Shown: positions 23,541 through 38,399, numbered from the stretch's first letter. The stretch is DNA of 64,000 nucleotides from Erythrocercus mccallii (GCA_013397435.1 VZRG01002592.1:2971-66970), one strand, 5' to 3'. Numbers and translations: made by a program. Notes: generated by a model from the sequence alone, not told the origin.

Positions 23541-26500
23541 CACAGGCAGGATAAATAACAAGATATTGTTTTTAACTCTGTCTTCACAAGTGACATGATG
23601 GATGGAGACCTCTGCAGAGCCAATGCTTTCATTGATATCAGCAGCAATAATTGCATTAATAGTGAGACATGGCAATCTCATCTGTATTTTGCCCAGGAAA
23701 GATAGCCCAGGAACTGAGAGCCATTGTTTCATAAAAAATAAACAAACCTATAATTTTATTGAAAGTAGAAGGGCACAAAAATGATATTGTTTAGAAACTA
23801 CTGGAAATAATAGTCATTATGTCACCAGGCTTATCAACCTTTATGTCAGATCAGGAAAGCTGCGAAGAAAAAATAAATCTATAAGTGCTTAGACAATTAT
23901 AACTGCTCTTGAGAGATTGCATGAGTTCTTAGGAAGATTATTAATCCCTCGTGTTTTTGCAACACTTTCTCCAACTTAGTTTAAGTTCAGAAATGGGGTA
24001 GGAAAGGATTAGAAAGGCTGCTAAATAATACAGTCTGGGTTATGAATTTTAAATAAATAAAATTAAATTAAAAACTTTAGATTGGTGTTCTATGCCAAGG
24101 AACAATATTAATTCTCAAGTTGATTACATGGCCAATCTGGAACTATATTTGCTTTGCCAAAATAAGAATCATTTCACTTAAATTTATTCAGTCAAGTTTT
24201 ACTTCCTGTGAGAGAGGTTTTTCCGCCTAGTTTGTAGGAGGAAAAATGATTTCTACAAATTGAATTCTCCAAACATTTCAAAAGTCACATTTGATTTTGT
24301 TCTTAAGAGCATGACATAAAAGACCTGGGATCTAAGAGATTTTTCCACTCTCCTGTATGCTGCATTGATATCTGAGTGAATCTAGAGATTAAGAGAAACA
24401 TCTACTTTCAAGTGAATGAAGAAAGAAAACAAAAGAGAGACAGGTAGGAAGAATTTGAGTTATTGCTTTATAATAATTCAAATTTTATTGGAAATTAAGA
24501 AATTATGTCTTTTAGTTTTCATGCCAATTTTTTTGCTTATTTTTTGGTTTTAAATAAATTTTAGTTGAAACTTTAGGATTCTAGTGTCTGTTGACATGGA
24601 TACGAGCCACAGACTTTGTCTCTATCAACACAACCTTTACATTTTTCTTAGCTGCTGCAGTGACTGGATGAGTGTTTACCTAGTGTTGGGGAAATGAAAT
24701 TTGTGTTTGTACTAGTTCTATCTAAGCCAAAATATTAGGTAACGTTCACTTCAGATTCACTATGAGCTTGGCCTTGAATTGCACCAAAAAAGTATTTTTC
24801 TGTGACAAATTTGATGGAATTTATTGTTTGGGACATCAAAAAAAAAAGGATATAGAGAATAATCTCAATACTTTTCATCATCAAAGAAAGAGGAAATAAA
24901 GAATGAAGAGGGTCAGTTTATGACTGACCCACTTCAACAAAGCAGAAATGAAAGTGTGGCATGTCTTTCTTCTCAGAAACACAGAGACTTGAAGAAGACT
25001 CAGAATCATCAAATATATCTTTTTCTACTATAAATATAACATCACACAATCCTTTGAAAATAGGTTTACTATTCTTTTAAAAGTGTTTCAGTATTGTCAT
25101 TCTTTCCTATCTTTGTTTATCCAATTTGAAGGCTGATTATTGAAAACCTCCTTCTAATGTTCAATTTCAGTGCCTTATTCACAAAATGTTGCATGACTCC
25201 CCATGACTCACCAGCACACCCCAAAGTTACCAGAGCCTTGGTAATTTTCACAAACCCAGAGATACTTTTCAAGAGATCAGCATAAAGCTGAATGATGGAT
25301 GCCACTGAACTGTTGCATTGATATAAATCAACAGAAGCACCAACAGTAATTGTGGCATGTCATTCTCAGCCCTTGTTATTAGAGTGGTGCTGTATCTGCT
25401 GAAACCACCCCCAGGCTACTGTGGCTCCACACATTGCTGCTAATTCCATTTTCTAATGATACTGGGACAAATTTAATCACTTCAGAGGCTGAGGATGACA
25501 AAACTTTATTTAACCTAGAGGCACAGAGATTTGTGTGTCTCAACCTCTAACTCTCAGAAGACACATAGTTTGGGTTTTTTCCAGCTTTGAGGTATTTATC
25601 TGCCTTACATGCCTTGCTTTTGTGTGCAAACAAGAATTAGCACCCAAGAGTCCAACTCTCCTACTGCCCTCTCATCAGTGATGGTCAGCATTTGATATTT
25701 GAGAGGAACTGACTCTGACATGCTATTGTTCACCATTATACTTCAGGGGAAAAAGGAGTGAAAATGCCTTTCATCTTTCTTAAACAATTCATGCCCCAAA
25801 GCAGGAGGGTTGAGGTCCCCTGCTGTTTTATCCTTTTTAATGTCGCTGATTCATAGCTACTGGATTTTTCATGATTCTTCACCCTGTGAGATTGCACTCT
25901 GACTTCCTAGAACACATATCCTGTCCTGGCAGAGTCAAGTGTTTACTCTGAGCTCTCAAGCAATGACTTTCCTGCTGGTGACCCAGGGTCTCAGTCAAGT
26001 ATTGACCCACTCATTCCAACCACACTCACATGTTTCTCATGAAACTTCAACTGGGAATTCTGAGTGTTACTTGGTCTGAGCTTGGTTCAACTTATATGTT
26101 GGATCTTGGAAAATTCATACCTTTTTATTTATCAGACTTGATCTGCATGTATAATTATACCTTTGTATATATTCCAGACTGGTTTTCTAAGTAAATGAAC
26201 ATGATAAAATAAAATTCTGTATTTATGTAATTGGGGGCACTTTTTTCTTTTTAATTCTCTGTGTCAGCACTCCCTCTTCAATGGCTTGTGCATCTGTAAT
26301 TCAGTTTTGTGCACAACTAATAGAAAATATATTTACAGCTATTAAGTTCCAAAATGTTCAGTGAAAATCATGCTTAAAAATACCCCAAAACAGTCACCTT
26401 ATTAGCTCATATGATCATCTGAGGGATAGGATCATTACATCTATGTTTAATAGTCCCACTAGAACCCACATGCAAAAGAGGAAATTTGAGGGTTTTTTTC

Positions 26501-28004
26501 CACAATCCTAATAGTTTTCCTGCAACCCATAGCAATAAACCCCAGAAAGAGGAAATACTGCAATGGATGTTTTTACTCTACATAAACTTCATAAAGTTCA
26601 GCCATCTGACATAGAGACGTTATTTATGCTGCCAATGATTCTTCTCTATTGACTGACACATGATTCAAGGCCAGATCTTGGCATGTTTTCCTCGGAGATC
26701 AGGAAACAGGAGTGTGGTTGGTACTCACATAGCTGTGTAAAGGGAGAGGAGAAAGTTATCTGAGATGTCATCTTTCTTTAGCCTTCTTGGGATCAGACCC
26801 ATTAAAGCAATTTTTGGTTTTTATATAGCATTTATCACTCTTAGATTTCACAGCATTTTTCAAGCAAATAGAAGAATCTCTGACAAAACCACATTCCCAT
26901 CATCACTGAACAGTTCACTCAAAAATTAAACACTTTACAAAATTGGGTCAGAGTCAATATAACATTGTTCAGAAGAAAAATGGGATAAAAGCTCTCACAA
27001 TTCAACACACTACATTTTGACATTGTTTGAAATAAGCTATTTCTTTCTTTTTTTGATCTTTCTTCTGAAATTACTTTCCATTTCTGTGTTTTAGTATTAC
27101 ATAACACACCATACAATACCATTTCATAACATCCCACATAACAATACAAATGATGAAATGTCAGTTGGAATGTTTCAAATGTGTGTAATGATATAAACCA
27201 GACTTTTCTCTTGAAGAGAAATTAACAATTTCAGTTCTCCTCTCAAACCATACACAGCTGAAATTGTCAATTCTGTCAGCTTTCATTAAGTTGTAATTAC
27301 ATCTTCTGGATAACCAGAAAAACTGTACTTATTCTTGTTTTACAAATGAGAAATATGAGTTATGAAGAAGAAAGGAACTAAAGCTCAGAAAATAAATGTT
27401 GACAGATCTGGAGATAGAAACTGTAGTTCTGAATAGAGCTAAATATCCAGAGGTTATCTTTGCAGACAGACTCTTTTTTGTCCAAATTTCAAATATTTTT
27501 CTTTCAACTCATAGCAATAAAATCAATATCTATTAATTTATCTATATATTTTTTTTTATTCCATACCTCACTAAATGGATAAAATCCAGAACCTCCAGCA
27601 GCCAAAAGTTTGAAATATGGATCTATTATGTCTAAGAATGAAAGTGTGGATAAATTCTTTCTGGAACAAAGCGTATTTGCACAACAGAAACTAAGATAAC
27701 TACAAGGTTTTCATGTTGATGCATGAGCATTTTTAAGTGAAAACCAATTCAATCTGAATATTTCCAACTATATTCCTAAATTTTAGTACTTTATTTCCTG
27801 CAGGATTTAAAATCATACTTCTCTTTCTTGTGCTAAGAAATTAGATTATCAATTGAAATATACAGTAGGAGCTGATTTGAAGGTGATCTAGCAATTGCAG
27901 CAGTAAAATTCTGGCATACAGTGATCTGATACTATAAGCTTATCACATTTTACAAAAACTGCAGAAAAGAACCAGGCAGTTTTGGTGGGTGACAGGTTGA
28001 TCAT
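23541..28004. other. AT-rich noncoding DNA, no gene seen
   Basis: No transposon recognised in 4.4 kb. A perfect 8-bp-stem inverted repeat (GGGTCAGT, 5-nt loop, ACTGACCC) lies at 24910-24930. Open frames stay below about 80 codons. Confidence 0.5.
24910..24930. repeat. Perfect inverted repeat
   Basis: GGGTCAGT, loop TTATG, ACTGACCC. All eight pairs match, five of them G-C. It also reads as two inverted GGTCA-like nuclear-receptor half-sites, so it is either a hairpin or a palindromic binding site; both are guesses. Confidence 0.8.
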
Positions 28005-28448
28005 GTGATGTGCCCCTGTAGCCAAGAGGGACAACGGGATCCTGGGGATGTCTTTTATGAGGAAACACTGAAGGAGCTGGGTCCGTTCAGTCTGGAGAAG
28101 GGACGACTGATAGGGCATCTCATCCATGCATTTAAATATCTCAAAGGCAAGTACCGAGGTGATGGTGCCAGACTTCTCCATGGTGCTCAGTGGCAGGATG
28201 AGGAACAATGGCTATAAAATTCAACACAAACACGTCAACCTCAACATGAGAAAGAACTTTCTTATGTTGAGGCTGTCAGAGCACTGGAATGGCTGCCCAG
28301 GAAAGTCATGGAGTCCCCCTCCCTGGAGATATTCAAACCCACCTGGATGTGTTCCTGGATCACTGGCTCAGGGGGACCCTGCCTTGACAGGGAGTTGAAT
28401 TGAATGATTTCCAGAAATCCTTTCTTACTGTAACAATTCTGTGATTAT
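28005..28448 (+). mobile_element. CR1 LINE 3' region with internal deletion
   Basis: Contains the CR1 signatures AACGGGATCCTGGGG, CAGTCTGGAGAAGGGACG, CTGTCAGAGCACTGGAATGG, TGCCCAGGAAAGTCATGGAG, GGAGATATTCAAACCCACC and a final AACAATTCTGTGATTATGTG octamer-like tail. Intact copies have extra sequence between the first two signatures, so a deletion is likely near 28048. Plus orientation. Confidence 0.88.
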
Positions 28449-31400
28449 GTGAAAATCAAGGAAAGTAAATCAAGAACAATAAAGAGGGGTCCTCAACATA
28501 CAAAGAATTTAGTTGAGAAGACTGCTGCATAAATCTTAAAGAAATTTTTGATCTCATATATTAATGAGAAGATTCAGATTTTCAGCAGTAAACTATGATA
28601 CCAACACTTAACTTAGGTTTCCTTCTTTTGTTATTTCATTATTGTAAAAAACCAAGACATTTAGAATGACTTTTTAAAAGAAAAAGTTAAATTTTGTCTT
28701 TGAAAAACCTATGCAAAAAACTGTATTTGAAAACATCTCTTTCAATTTTTTTCCTTAAAAATGTTGAATAGATGAATGAAAAGCACATTTACTTCAATCA
28801 AAAATGAGTTTTTAACATTTCACTTTGTCAAAATTTTCGGGCAAAAACTATACCTGGCTCACTAAATATATTTTTTTCCTTTCATAAATTTTATCTAAAT
28901 ATTACTAAACAAAAATCCATTACTTTAATTTTTTTTTAATTTTCATTCCATCTTTCTAGTCTTATATGTTCTCTAAAATGTCTAAACTGAAGAGGAACAA
29001 ATCTATCATTCCTTTAATTTTAAATTGTATATAGCCTACACTTTTTAGGCACGTTTCAGCAGTAGGAATCTACGCTGAATGCATGCAGAGAATTTTATAT
29101 TAATGTTTATTGCATATCTATGACAGACTATGTCTACTGCGTGTAGAGTCCATGTAAGGGTTCAGATGTTAATCTGATGTTGCTCTTAGTCCTGCAGATA
29201 TGTAGATTCTGTTTATAAAGTGTGGCTTGCTTATACAAAGTGTGGAAAAAGACCTTTGAGAGGTTATGGCGTAGACCTCAGTATGTGTAATTTCTGATGA
29301 ATATACTACATGTTTGTGGATGTAAATTTGAGGTGTGAAGGGACAGATTTCATTTTGAATTCTATGTATTTGAGTAAAGGATTTTCCAGCAATTATTTTT
29401 TGTTCATCTTCATGTACTGTGTAAAGAATGTTGGCAGGGTATTGCTTTACACCTACATTTTCATTGTTGCACAAAGAAAAAGGAAAAAAAAGAAAATAGA
29501 TTTTGTCCTTTAGATGACAATAGGCTCCCTGTGTTAGAAAGAAGCATTAAATCCATCCATTTTAAAACCTGTCTTTACACATGATGCAGGTGATATTTAC
29601 AGTCTAAAGAGTGATGACATTTATGGAAGAAAGACGTTTTAACCACAGATCAAACCCCTGTGCTGGAAGATATTCTTCCATTCTGAACTCCCTACAGATT
29701 GTATCCAGACTGCCTAAATTCAATTTCAGTGCCAATCCTCTTCTGTACAACAGGTATACAAGCTTGAAAACAGGCATAGCCTTTTGAATACTGAAAAGAT
29801 AGTGGTGTTCATAGGGAAGACTTAATTCACCCTCCGGCTCAGATACCCCCAGTCCTTCAACGTTTTTCCATGCAGCATTCAGAAACATGGATGTTCCTGC
29901 TCTCCTTTGATAATGGGAAAAAGTGAATATCACAGCCAAGAGTTTTGAATTAGTTGTATGACATTGGCATTTGGAGGCTTGCAAATGTCTGAACAGGCTA
30001 GTGATATTCCTTGCTTTTAATCATAATTTATCTTGCAGACTGCCTGACAAATATAAGATTATTTTTCGTGTCAAAATGCCCATACAAAGTAAATTAGTCC
30101 CAGATATATTAAGCATGTATGTACTTCTAACATATGATCTAGGAGTACAGTTGAAATTTCATTTTTAGCATCTCTCACCTTTTCCCTCTTTTCTTCAGCT
30201 CATCCCCTGGAATCAGTTTTGATTCAGCAGAGTGGCTTAATTCCTGAGATTTCTGGCAATGCCACCTCTATTCTGTCTAGCTTGTAAGAGGTGAATAATA
30301 GAAAAAAATAGAACACAAGGATTTGAGTAGTTGAGTGCTCTGAAGTCTGAAAATCCACACTGTACCATGTCTTTGAGTGTGTTCACCACTGGATATTAAG
30401 GTATTTAGGAGACAGACCTTGCTTTCTAAATTACTTTCTTGCATGGCTATGTTGCTACTCAGGGGTGTGAGACACTCTGCTTATGCAATCTGTCAAAGGC
30501 AAGGTCTGAGCTGTTGTAGGCCTTCCCTCACTGAATGCTGTTCTGAGGCAAGAAAGGTCTCACCACAGAAATTACACTGCTGACAGAGTCCTAAATTTAA
30601 GTGCATTAAAAGAGGAGAACAGTATCAATCTGTGGCATTCTTTAAAAAATATCTGAAGTGGTGTAAAGAATGAGATGAAGCTCCATGATTTTTCACTAAG
30701 GTAATTCTTCATCACTGCCTCTTTATTTTATCATCTTTCTTACCTATATGGTCTTCTTACAGAGACTTACTGTGTAAAATATCACAGACTGAAAGTCAAG
30801 TGAGCAAGACAAGCTAAGGATCTTTCAGTTGTTGGAGGAAGGAAATAGTAACATCCATAAAGTTTTTCATCCATTTTTAAATAAATTTCTAAATTAAATA
30901 ATTTTCTGGAGGCATCCCATCAGCTCCACTGACCATAGGTGGGAGTAGTCTTCTCTTTGTTAATGCTGGGTATATATAACTTTGATGACTAAATTTAGGT
31001 AAGATGAAGTGTGCCTTCAAGAAACTTCATGATAATTCTATAAACTGTATCCTTTTGTGCTCCTTCTATTCCCTGCTGCTTCTTTTCTTCACTTGTCACT
31101 TCTCATTTCCATGTCAGGTATCTAAACTTAGACAGTAAAGTCTTTGAAGCAGAAACCAGGCTTAAATGTTTGTCTCAATACTAAATAACCAACTTAATCT
31201 ACTAGTAGGACAGGCAGCTGTAGAGTGCCTAAGAGACGATAAAGAAATTATGTCTATATTATTAATTTTTTATTAGAAAATATGCTCTTTTTCCATTAAA
31301 TCAGAAACAAACAAAACCCTCCCCATAATTAGTCAATTGTACATTTTTTACACTGAGTGGAGATTTTGTGGATTTTTGTAGTATAAAATAATAGTTTATA

Positions 31401-33698
31401 TAGATAACAGTAAGCAATAAAGGATTCCTGATCCTGACAGCTCACCAAAACACCCCACTACAACAGAATGAAACCAGCAAACATGGAATCATTAGGAAAA
31501 ATAGATTGAGACAACTTGAGATAATGAAAATTAGTAAAACCTAAGTAGTTTGCAAGATTATAATTAAATTGTTGTTACTGTTGAAACTTTGACACAAGAA
31601 ATATTTTTTCCTCCACAACAATTAGATCTTAACTAATAATTGTAAGACTAATTAGTTTTCAATTACACTAACAATAAATTCTTGGGTTTATAGGAGATAG
31701 ATATAAAGAAGATATGACCTTTTCAGTGCTCAGCTTTTCTTTAGGTTAACTGAAAGTGTTGCTATAAACAAAACTGTGATTTCAGCATAGGTCATCACTG
31801 TAGTATTTACCTGCAAAATCTGAGAAAATTCAGCAAATATCCAAAACTATTGAAAACCTGAAATAATTGTAAGGTCTTATAGTGTACTTAGTTCCCCTCT
31901 CCACCCTACCCCCAGTATTATTTTTACTGTAAGATTTATCAGAGACCAGTAAAGACCTGCCCTTGGTTCAGATAACATCTGAATATGAATCTAAATGTCT
32001 GCTTTTTGTCTATCAGGCACCTTTATATCAACATCTTATATCCAGAAAATACCTTGAGGACATAGACTTTGTTTAAAGAGCAAGAGACGAAACAACAACA
32101 TATTTATAAAGAAAAAGTTTTGTCACTTTTCTCTCTGAATACTGAATTATTAAATAATTAAGATTGTTATGGCTCTGAAAATAGTATTTTTATTCATGTA
32201 AAGGAAGTCCCACACAACCCTCCAAATCCATTTTCACATATCATTTCTGCACAAGGCAATGAGTTTTAGACCACACTGGCCATGTATTTTAGAAGGAGAG
32301 TTCAGAATGATTATCTCAGCAGTAGCTACCATGGCTTTACATGCCAACATTTAGGTGAAAAGAACTCTAACTGAAATAGAGTCCTCTCCTGGATTCTCAG
32401 TTGGACTTAAGAGGCAAGGAAAGCTACTTCAACCGTAAACGGGCCCAGATAATGGTATCAGGTCTAGACATCAGGAAGAATATTTCCACCAGAACACAGA
32501 AAGTTAGTGACCTTCTGTGAGGTTTGGATTCCAGACATCTCAGGTAAAGTACATAAGTTTTGTCTGCTTACTGGAAAGTACATGTTTTTTCCTCTACAAG
32601 TGTGCTTCTATTTTGTCTTCCAAACATCCTCCTGGCATTTCTTGCTGCCAGGGATCACAAATATGGAGTTAGGGAGGTATTTTGGTAAGGCTCAGAAATC
32701 CCATAACAAGCACACAATTTGACTTCCTAATCAAAAGACAACAAATTTTACCAAGAAATTCTTGCATGAAGCCTTATCCTGGATGGCTATAGGCAGTCTT
32801 TTAGAAAGACATCTAGCTCACATTATCACCAATATTCCCTGAGGCTCCCCAGTGATTTTCACATATCTGACCCCGCAAAATATCAGCAGGCCTTTGGAAA
32901 ATTATCAGACAGTACTTTCAAACCTAGATGCTTGCAGTGTGATTATAGGTTCCAAAACAGTGATTCAGACAGCAAGCAAGAGAGCAGATCCACCCGTATT
33001 GTCTGAAAGTCTCACAATAGAAATATTCTTACAGAGTCTCTTCTTTGAACAACAAGAGGTATAATTTAGAATGTAGCACTGCCAGGAAGGCAAATGATTA
33101 AAAACTAATTGTTTTTCACATTACAGAGAACACACATGATTGTTCCAGTGTCAGTGTCTCTCAGAAAACATTCTAGACAAACATTCTTTATTATGTGCAG
33201 CAATAATAACAGTAATGACACATTTTGTCTGGGCAATGACATCCATCCTGATAAACCAAAGTGCTTTCAAATTTTGGTAATCTGTTTCTTTCGATGACTG
33301 ACCTAGACCCTGGATATTTGGATAAAAAATTGTGATCTTAACTTGCAAAGAATTGAGAAATTCTAACTTTGCTTTTACAAAAACTTGTCAAGGCTTACTT
33401 GTCTTCTTCTGTCTGACATGGATGCTTAAAATCATTTAACATCCAAACCACCTAGGATTGGAAGAGACAGATTGTTGAGTACCAAATTGGTTCAGCTTCT
33501 AGTTTTAGTACAGTATGACTATTTTAATTACTACTGTCAGGGGTTATTCACAGCTTTGCTACTGTGATATACAATAATCACTGTTATTAATTTGGCAATG
33601 AATTCTTATTCAACTTAGTGTTTTAATTCTTGTTTCTGCAATGTGAGTGTTAAAATTTTAATACAACTAACGGCAACATGAAATATAATGATAATAAT
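28449..33698. other. AT-rich noncoding DNA, no gene seen
   Basis: No transposon or gene recognised. The longest frame (minus strand, about 29604-29984, 126 codons) resembles no family known to me, and one frame of that size is expected by chance in a window this large and AT-rich. Confidence 0.5.
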
Positions 33699-33704
33699 AA
33701 TGAC

Positions 33705-34105
33705 TGCTTCAAATTCCCGCACCCCGAAAGGGACCAGCCCTAGCTAGCCATGGCCCTCGGGGGGAAATATTGGGCAAAGACAAAGGCAAAAGATGAAAAG
33801 CGCTCTTCTTCCTTCCTGGGATACAGTCCCACCATTTATTGCAGAACTTACTCCATGTGTCCAAACAGGGGAAAAGAGGCAAAGTCACCTGGGTCAGGCA
33901 GTTTTGTGCCCTCGGTCAAGGAGGGGAAGGGGAGGGGGTCTGCCGGCCAGTGGTGGTTGACCCAGGGAGAGGTGACACCTGGGGGTCAGGTTTACCGGGG
34001 AAGCAGGGGATTGTGGGGAGGGTACAGCATGTGCTTGTGTGTGAATAGCAAGAGGAAAACACCCAGTGCAAAATACAAAAATGAACTAGCTAGTGCAATA
34101 CAACA
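33705..34105 (-). mobile_element. Solo LTR, minus orientation, perfect 6-bp TSD
   Basis: The sequence AATGAC occurs at 33699-33704 and again at 34106-34111, directly flanking a 401-bp unit that starts TGCTTC and ends CAACA, so it is TG...CA on either strand. On the minus strand an AATAAA signal (plus-strand TTTATT at 33835-33840) is followed by about 130 bp of U5-like sequence. A 6-bp duplication is typical of ERVK/class II elements. It is GC-rich against AT-rich flanks, with a G-rich block at about 33918-33945. The insertion hit a small AAT repeat. Confidence 0.88.
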
Positions 34106-34111
34106 AATGAC

Positions 34112-37100
34112 ATTCTATGGAGGAACATAGTTCATTACAGAATCCTAAGATAGTCTCTTTCAATAGGAGTTCCTAGCAATCCAAAAAGCAAGCATGTCCT
34201 CAACTTATGATAAAGAAATAACCAGATTTGGGCAGTATCATAATGTTTTGAAATGCCAGTGACAAACTTCCCTTAATTTCAGCAATGCAACACTATTCTT
34301 TAATAACATAAACGGTCAATTATATTTGGAAAAAAAAAGGAACTGAAATTAAATTTATAATCAAGGTGGTATATACTTTCTGTAGGTGAACAAAGCTAGT
34401 CAACTGTGTGTTTTACCTCATCTATTTAGCTGTGTAAACACAAGATGGTGAGTCCAAGTTGGTCATACAGGCTCTCTTTATTTGTCATGGAAGCACTCCC
34501 TCCCAAGAAAACTCTTTGTGAGCTGAAACATTTCTGAAAGCTTCTTCCTCTACTGATTTGTTAATGACAGAGCCTACATACACACATCTCAATTCTGCAG
34601 AAGAAAAGTTACAGAAAACAACTTGAAAGCCTTGTCTTGAGTGATTATATACTCTCAAGGGGATTTAGCAAGTGTCTGTATAATTCTTATTTTTTTATTT
34701 AATTTTTGGTTTTCTATTTTGAGGCAAAATAATACAAAAAGTTATGTGTTACTTGTGCACCTGAGGGGTCTGAAATAATTGATGGGATTGAGGCAATGGA
34801 ATGAAGGGTTTTCAGCTAAACCCAATGAAGTTACAAGGGCAGAGACCTCTAGGGGTGATTGCCATCTGAAATATCCATCTCCTATACCACTTTGGTTCTT
34901 TTTTTTTTCCCATTAAAGTACTGCACTAGCCCACATCTGAGATTAGAAAGGACAAGAAAATCTAGCAATTTGACAGTTCAAGGAATGAGAACATTTCAGA
35001 TGTTGTAACATTTGATCTGAGAAAGTGTATTCAAGGCAAGGCTCCTGTAAAATAGATTTTCTAGGTGCACATTGATAGACAGACTAGGTGAAAATGAACA
35101 GACATTGTTAAGTGAGAACTGTGTCTCAGGTGTCTTGATCCATAGTTTCATCCCTCTGTGTCGAGATGCAAACGTGTTGTTTTCATTTGATGCTGCGATC
35201 TTCTTTCCAAATTAGTTTGGTAATTTGGTTAACAACTACACCTAATTTTGTCAAGGAACAGCTATACCTCAGTTTGGAGTTTTGAAGTACAGTGCAGGTT
35301 TGAGCCTACCCTACCAGGAGTACCAAACAACATGAACTAACGCATACCAGTAGTCCTATTTCTCTTATTCCACATGCTTAAATTTAAGAGTTTTTAAGGT
35401 CACAATCAAAATCACTTTTTCCCAGGTAGTCTGGAAGACTGTACTTGAAAAAGAGGCTGAATTTTGCCTTAGGTGTTTTTCCAGCCTCAGCCCTTCTACA
35501 ATGCATTAGAGGAATATAGGCAAGGAGTAAGACACAAGCTGAAAAAATCAGTAAAGGAGAAGGAATAATTACTTTGAAATTTTTAGTCTTCAAAATTTCT
35601 AAAACATGAAAGACTTAGTCAAGAAATGTAGTTGATTTATACCTATACTAGCTGGGTTTAAGAAAAAATGGATTTAAAAAAATATAAGATATAATAAAAT
35701 TATTTCATTAGATAATCTTTGGTTTTTTGCTAACATTTATGGATTCTAAATTTTTTGCTAAATACCTTGTTGTTTCAGCTTGAATATAGACTGTGAAATG
35801 TAGAATTTAAGTTAGTTAAATGCAGTGAAGCCTCCAAAACATCCCTGACAGGGTATTGAATGGAATTAACAAGTGCATGTACAAATTACATCTTATTATT
35901 CAGCAGATGAATTTTTGCAAGGTTGAATTTTCAGTTATCAAGGTTATCCAACTTTCTGCCTAGACTATTTGTGAGGGAGATATAGAACTGCTATTCTCCA
36001 GGGATTAAAACTTTCCTAATGAAAGAGACATCTCCTCTAAACTCAAGCAACATGAGAATGTTGTGATCTCAGGTTATCTTGGTGCAGAGATGAGTCTGAG
36101 ATTACAAAAGAGAATGTAATTAGGAAAACCTCTTTTTATGGTTGTACATAACCACAAGGAATAAACTAATTCTGTTTGAAACTCATAACTCAATTTGGGA
36201 AGAAAACATTAGCTAAAATAAATAAAAAACAAATGAGAAACAATCTACGTGTTGGTTTGAAGGCATAGAATTTCATCACTTCCTGCAGGAAGGACTCATC
36301 TATTTTGGCAATCAATAGACTGGCCTCCTATGGCAGATAGTTTGAAACTAGATACCTAAAAATTTGAGAATCAGATTAATTTGGGGGTACCCAGACACAG
36401 TTATCCTATGGGAAGCCTTGACAAATCGAAGAGCTATCCTAAAATGACAGTGAGAAAAAATCACAGTATCCTACACTTAATTTGGTTTCCTCTTATGTTT
36501 GTGTGTTATGAATTCTAAAGGAGAAATTGAATAGAGTGATGCTACAGTAATTTTATGCAATTATCTTTAAAAAACATAGCTTGTATGACTAGACAAGCCG
36601 AACCATGGATTGTCTAAAAAAAGAGGAGACAAAGCAAGACTTTGGATTATAGTCTAAGAATCAACTAAATAGCTTAAGTTATACCATTTGCAGATGCACT
36701 GAGTTCTGTAGTTGGCTGGTCCCTCAGATCTCTTTGATCATTATCTTTAATTATGTGATGAGATGATGTGAGTTTCGCTAAAGTTATGACCAGAATAGAA
36801 AATGCACCTTTGAGAGGACACCAAGAATATGAAGCGACTATAACTGCAAAATTATTTTTTCTTCTCATACCCATGCTCTTTGCTCCTGGGCACACTATTT
36901 ATGATCATAGTTAACAAAACAGAAATATATGTAGTTAAAGTCTGCTGAAGAGAGAGGTTCCCATGAAAATATGTTCTAGAATTATGTGATTTCAGAAACT
37001 AGTACCCAACATACTGATAGAGCTAAGACATTAATTTAAATATTCACCAGAAGCTGGAAATAACCCAAACCATCTTTACTCTGAATCATTTCATAAACAT

Positions 37101-38399
37101 GCAGTAACATGGAGAACTTCAGAAAAATAATGTCCTCAACAAAATCAATTTGATCAGAAAGATCCAGAACTGCTTATGACCTGGCTAAATAAAAACCCAA
37201 AATTTAGTAAATATGGTGAAGACACAGGGCTACAGTTTAGGAGACGGTGTTAAGAGAGTAAACTCTTGCAATTTTGATGCAGGAATTCTCCACAGCATAA
37301 ATTAACTTGAGAAAATAATCTTAGCCTTTCCTCTGAAAGAGGATTCAGATGCATACCCATTTTATTTAGAATCATTTTATGCTTATAACTTACATGGCTA
37401 AAAAAATGCAATAATTCAAGTTCCTTTTAAAAAGACATATTTGAGGAAAATTTGATTGCTCAGCATGGTGTTCTAAAGTTCTTTTTTTTCAGTCTGTTTA
37501 AAAAAAGCTTATATTACTTATTTCGATTAAACATCATCAGATAGGTCTTGTTCAGACTTGACTAAAAAAAGTCATCAGTCTGTGGCATTAAACACAGATG
37601 GAGGGCAGAGTAACAACGTGTTACAGCATGTAACAAAATGTTTAAACACTTAAATTCAAACTCTGAACTTTGTGATGTTTGGAAAAGTAAGCTTGGCTAA
37701 AAATGTAGACACAGATATTCCCTAACTGGTAAAAATGCTAATCAAAAATGCAGTGCAGGTTCCAGCACATAGGTAATTCCCACATATTAATTTGTTTATA
37801 AATATGTAGGTTCTTAGATATGAGGGTCAGAAGGATGTGATATAATCTTACCAAGCTACACTTGCAAGACTATTTCTTCTCTTAAAAAGTGGTCAGAAAT
37901 TACTGGTCAGAAATGCACCTTTCATTTGTCCACTAAATTTATAATCTTTTTTATTTGTATTTAGGCAAATTAATATCTTTTGAGATGCTGTAGTGAGTGT
38001 AGAAATGTGAGTGTGTGAAAAGACAAGTATGGAAAGATCCTGTGTGTCAGCATAGAAGAGGGATGAGTAGTTTTGTATGTGTAAGGAGGTCTGTGACAAG
38101 TTTATGGGTGAAACCTGAGGGGTAAGCTGTTTTTATATGACAGTTTGCTCATGCACAAACCCCACTTTTTATCTGTGTTAGTCTGTGAGCACAAGAGAGT
38201 GGGATGGTGTGCATGTACTCTACAGAAAAAGGAAGAAACAGCGCAGGTGACAGAAGGATACATGTAAACATGTGTGCACAGACACACACTTTGCCCTAGG
38301 CAAGTTTAGCTCTTAGCTGGAAACTTCAGAAATTGACTTTACTGGGATTTGAGAGAGATCTCAGATGAACTAAATTTGTCTGCTTTCTTTCCCCACTAG
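34112..38399. other. AT-rich noncoding DNA, no gene seen
   Basis: Featureless at the level I can read: no CR1, LTR or microsatellite of note, and no frame longer than about 75 codons. Confidence 0.5.

Noticed and set aside
29604..29984. Minus-strand frame of 126 codons
   Set aside because: No similarity to any family I know, no promoter or splice context, and about one frame of this length is expected by chance in 64 kb of AT-rich DNA.
33430..33490. Possible CR1 3' end (CACCTAGGATTGGAAGAGAC)
   Set aside because: Only about 20 bases resemble CR1, with no octamer tail or flanking consensus.
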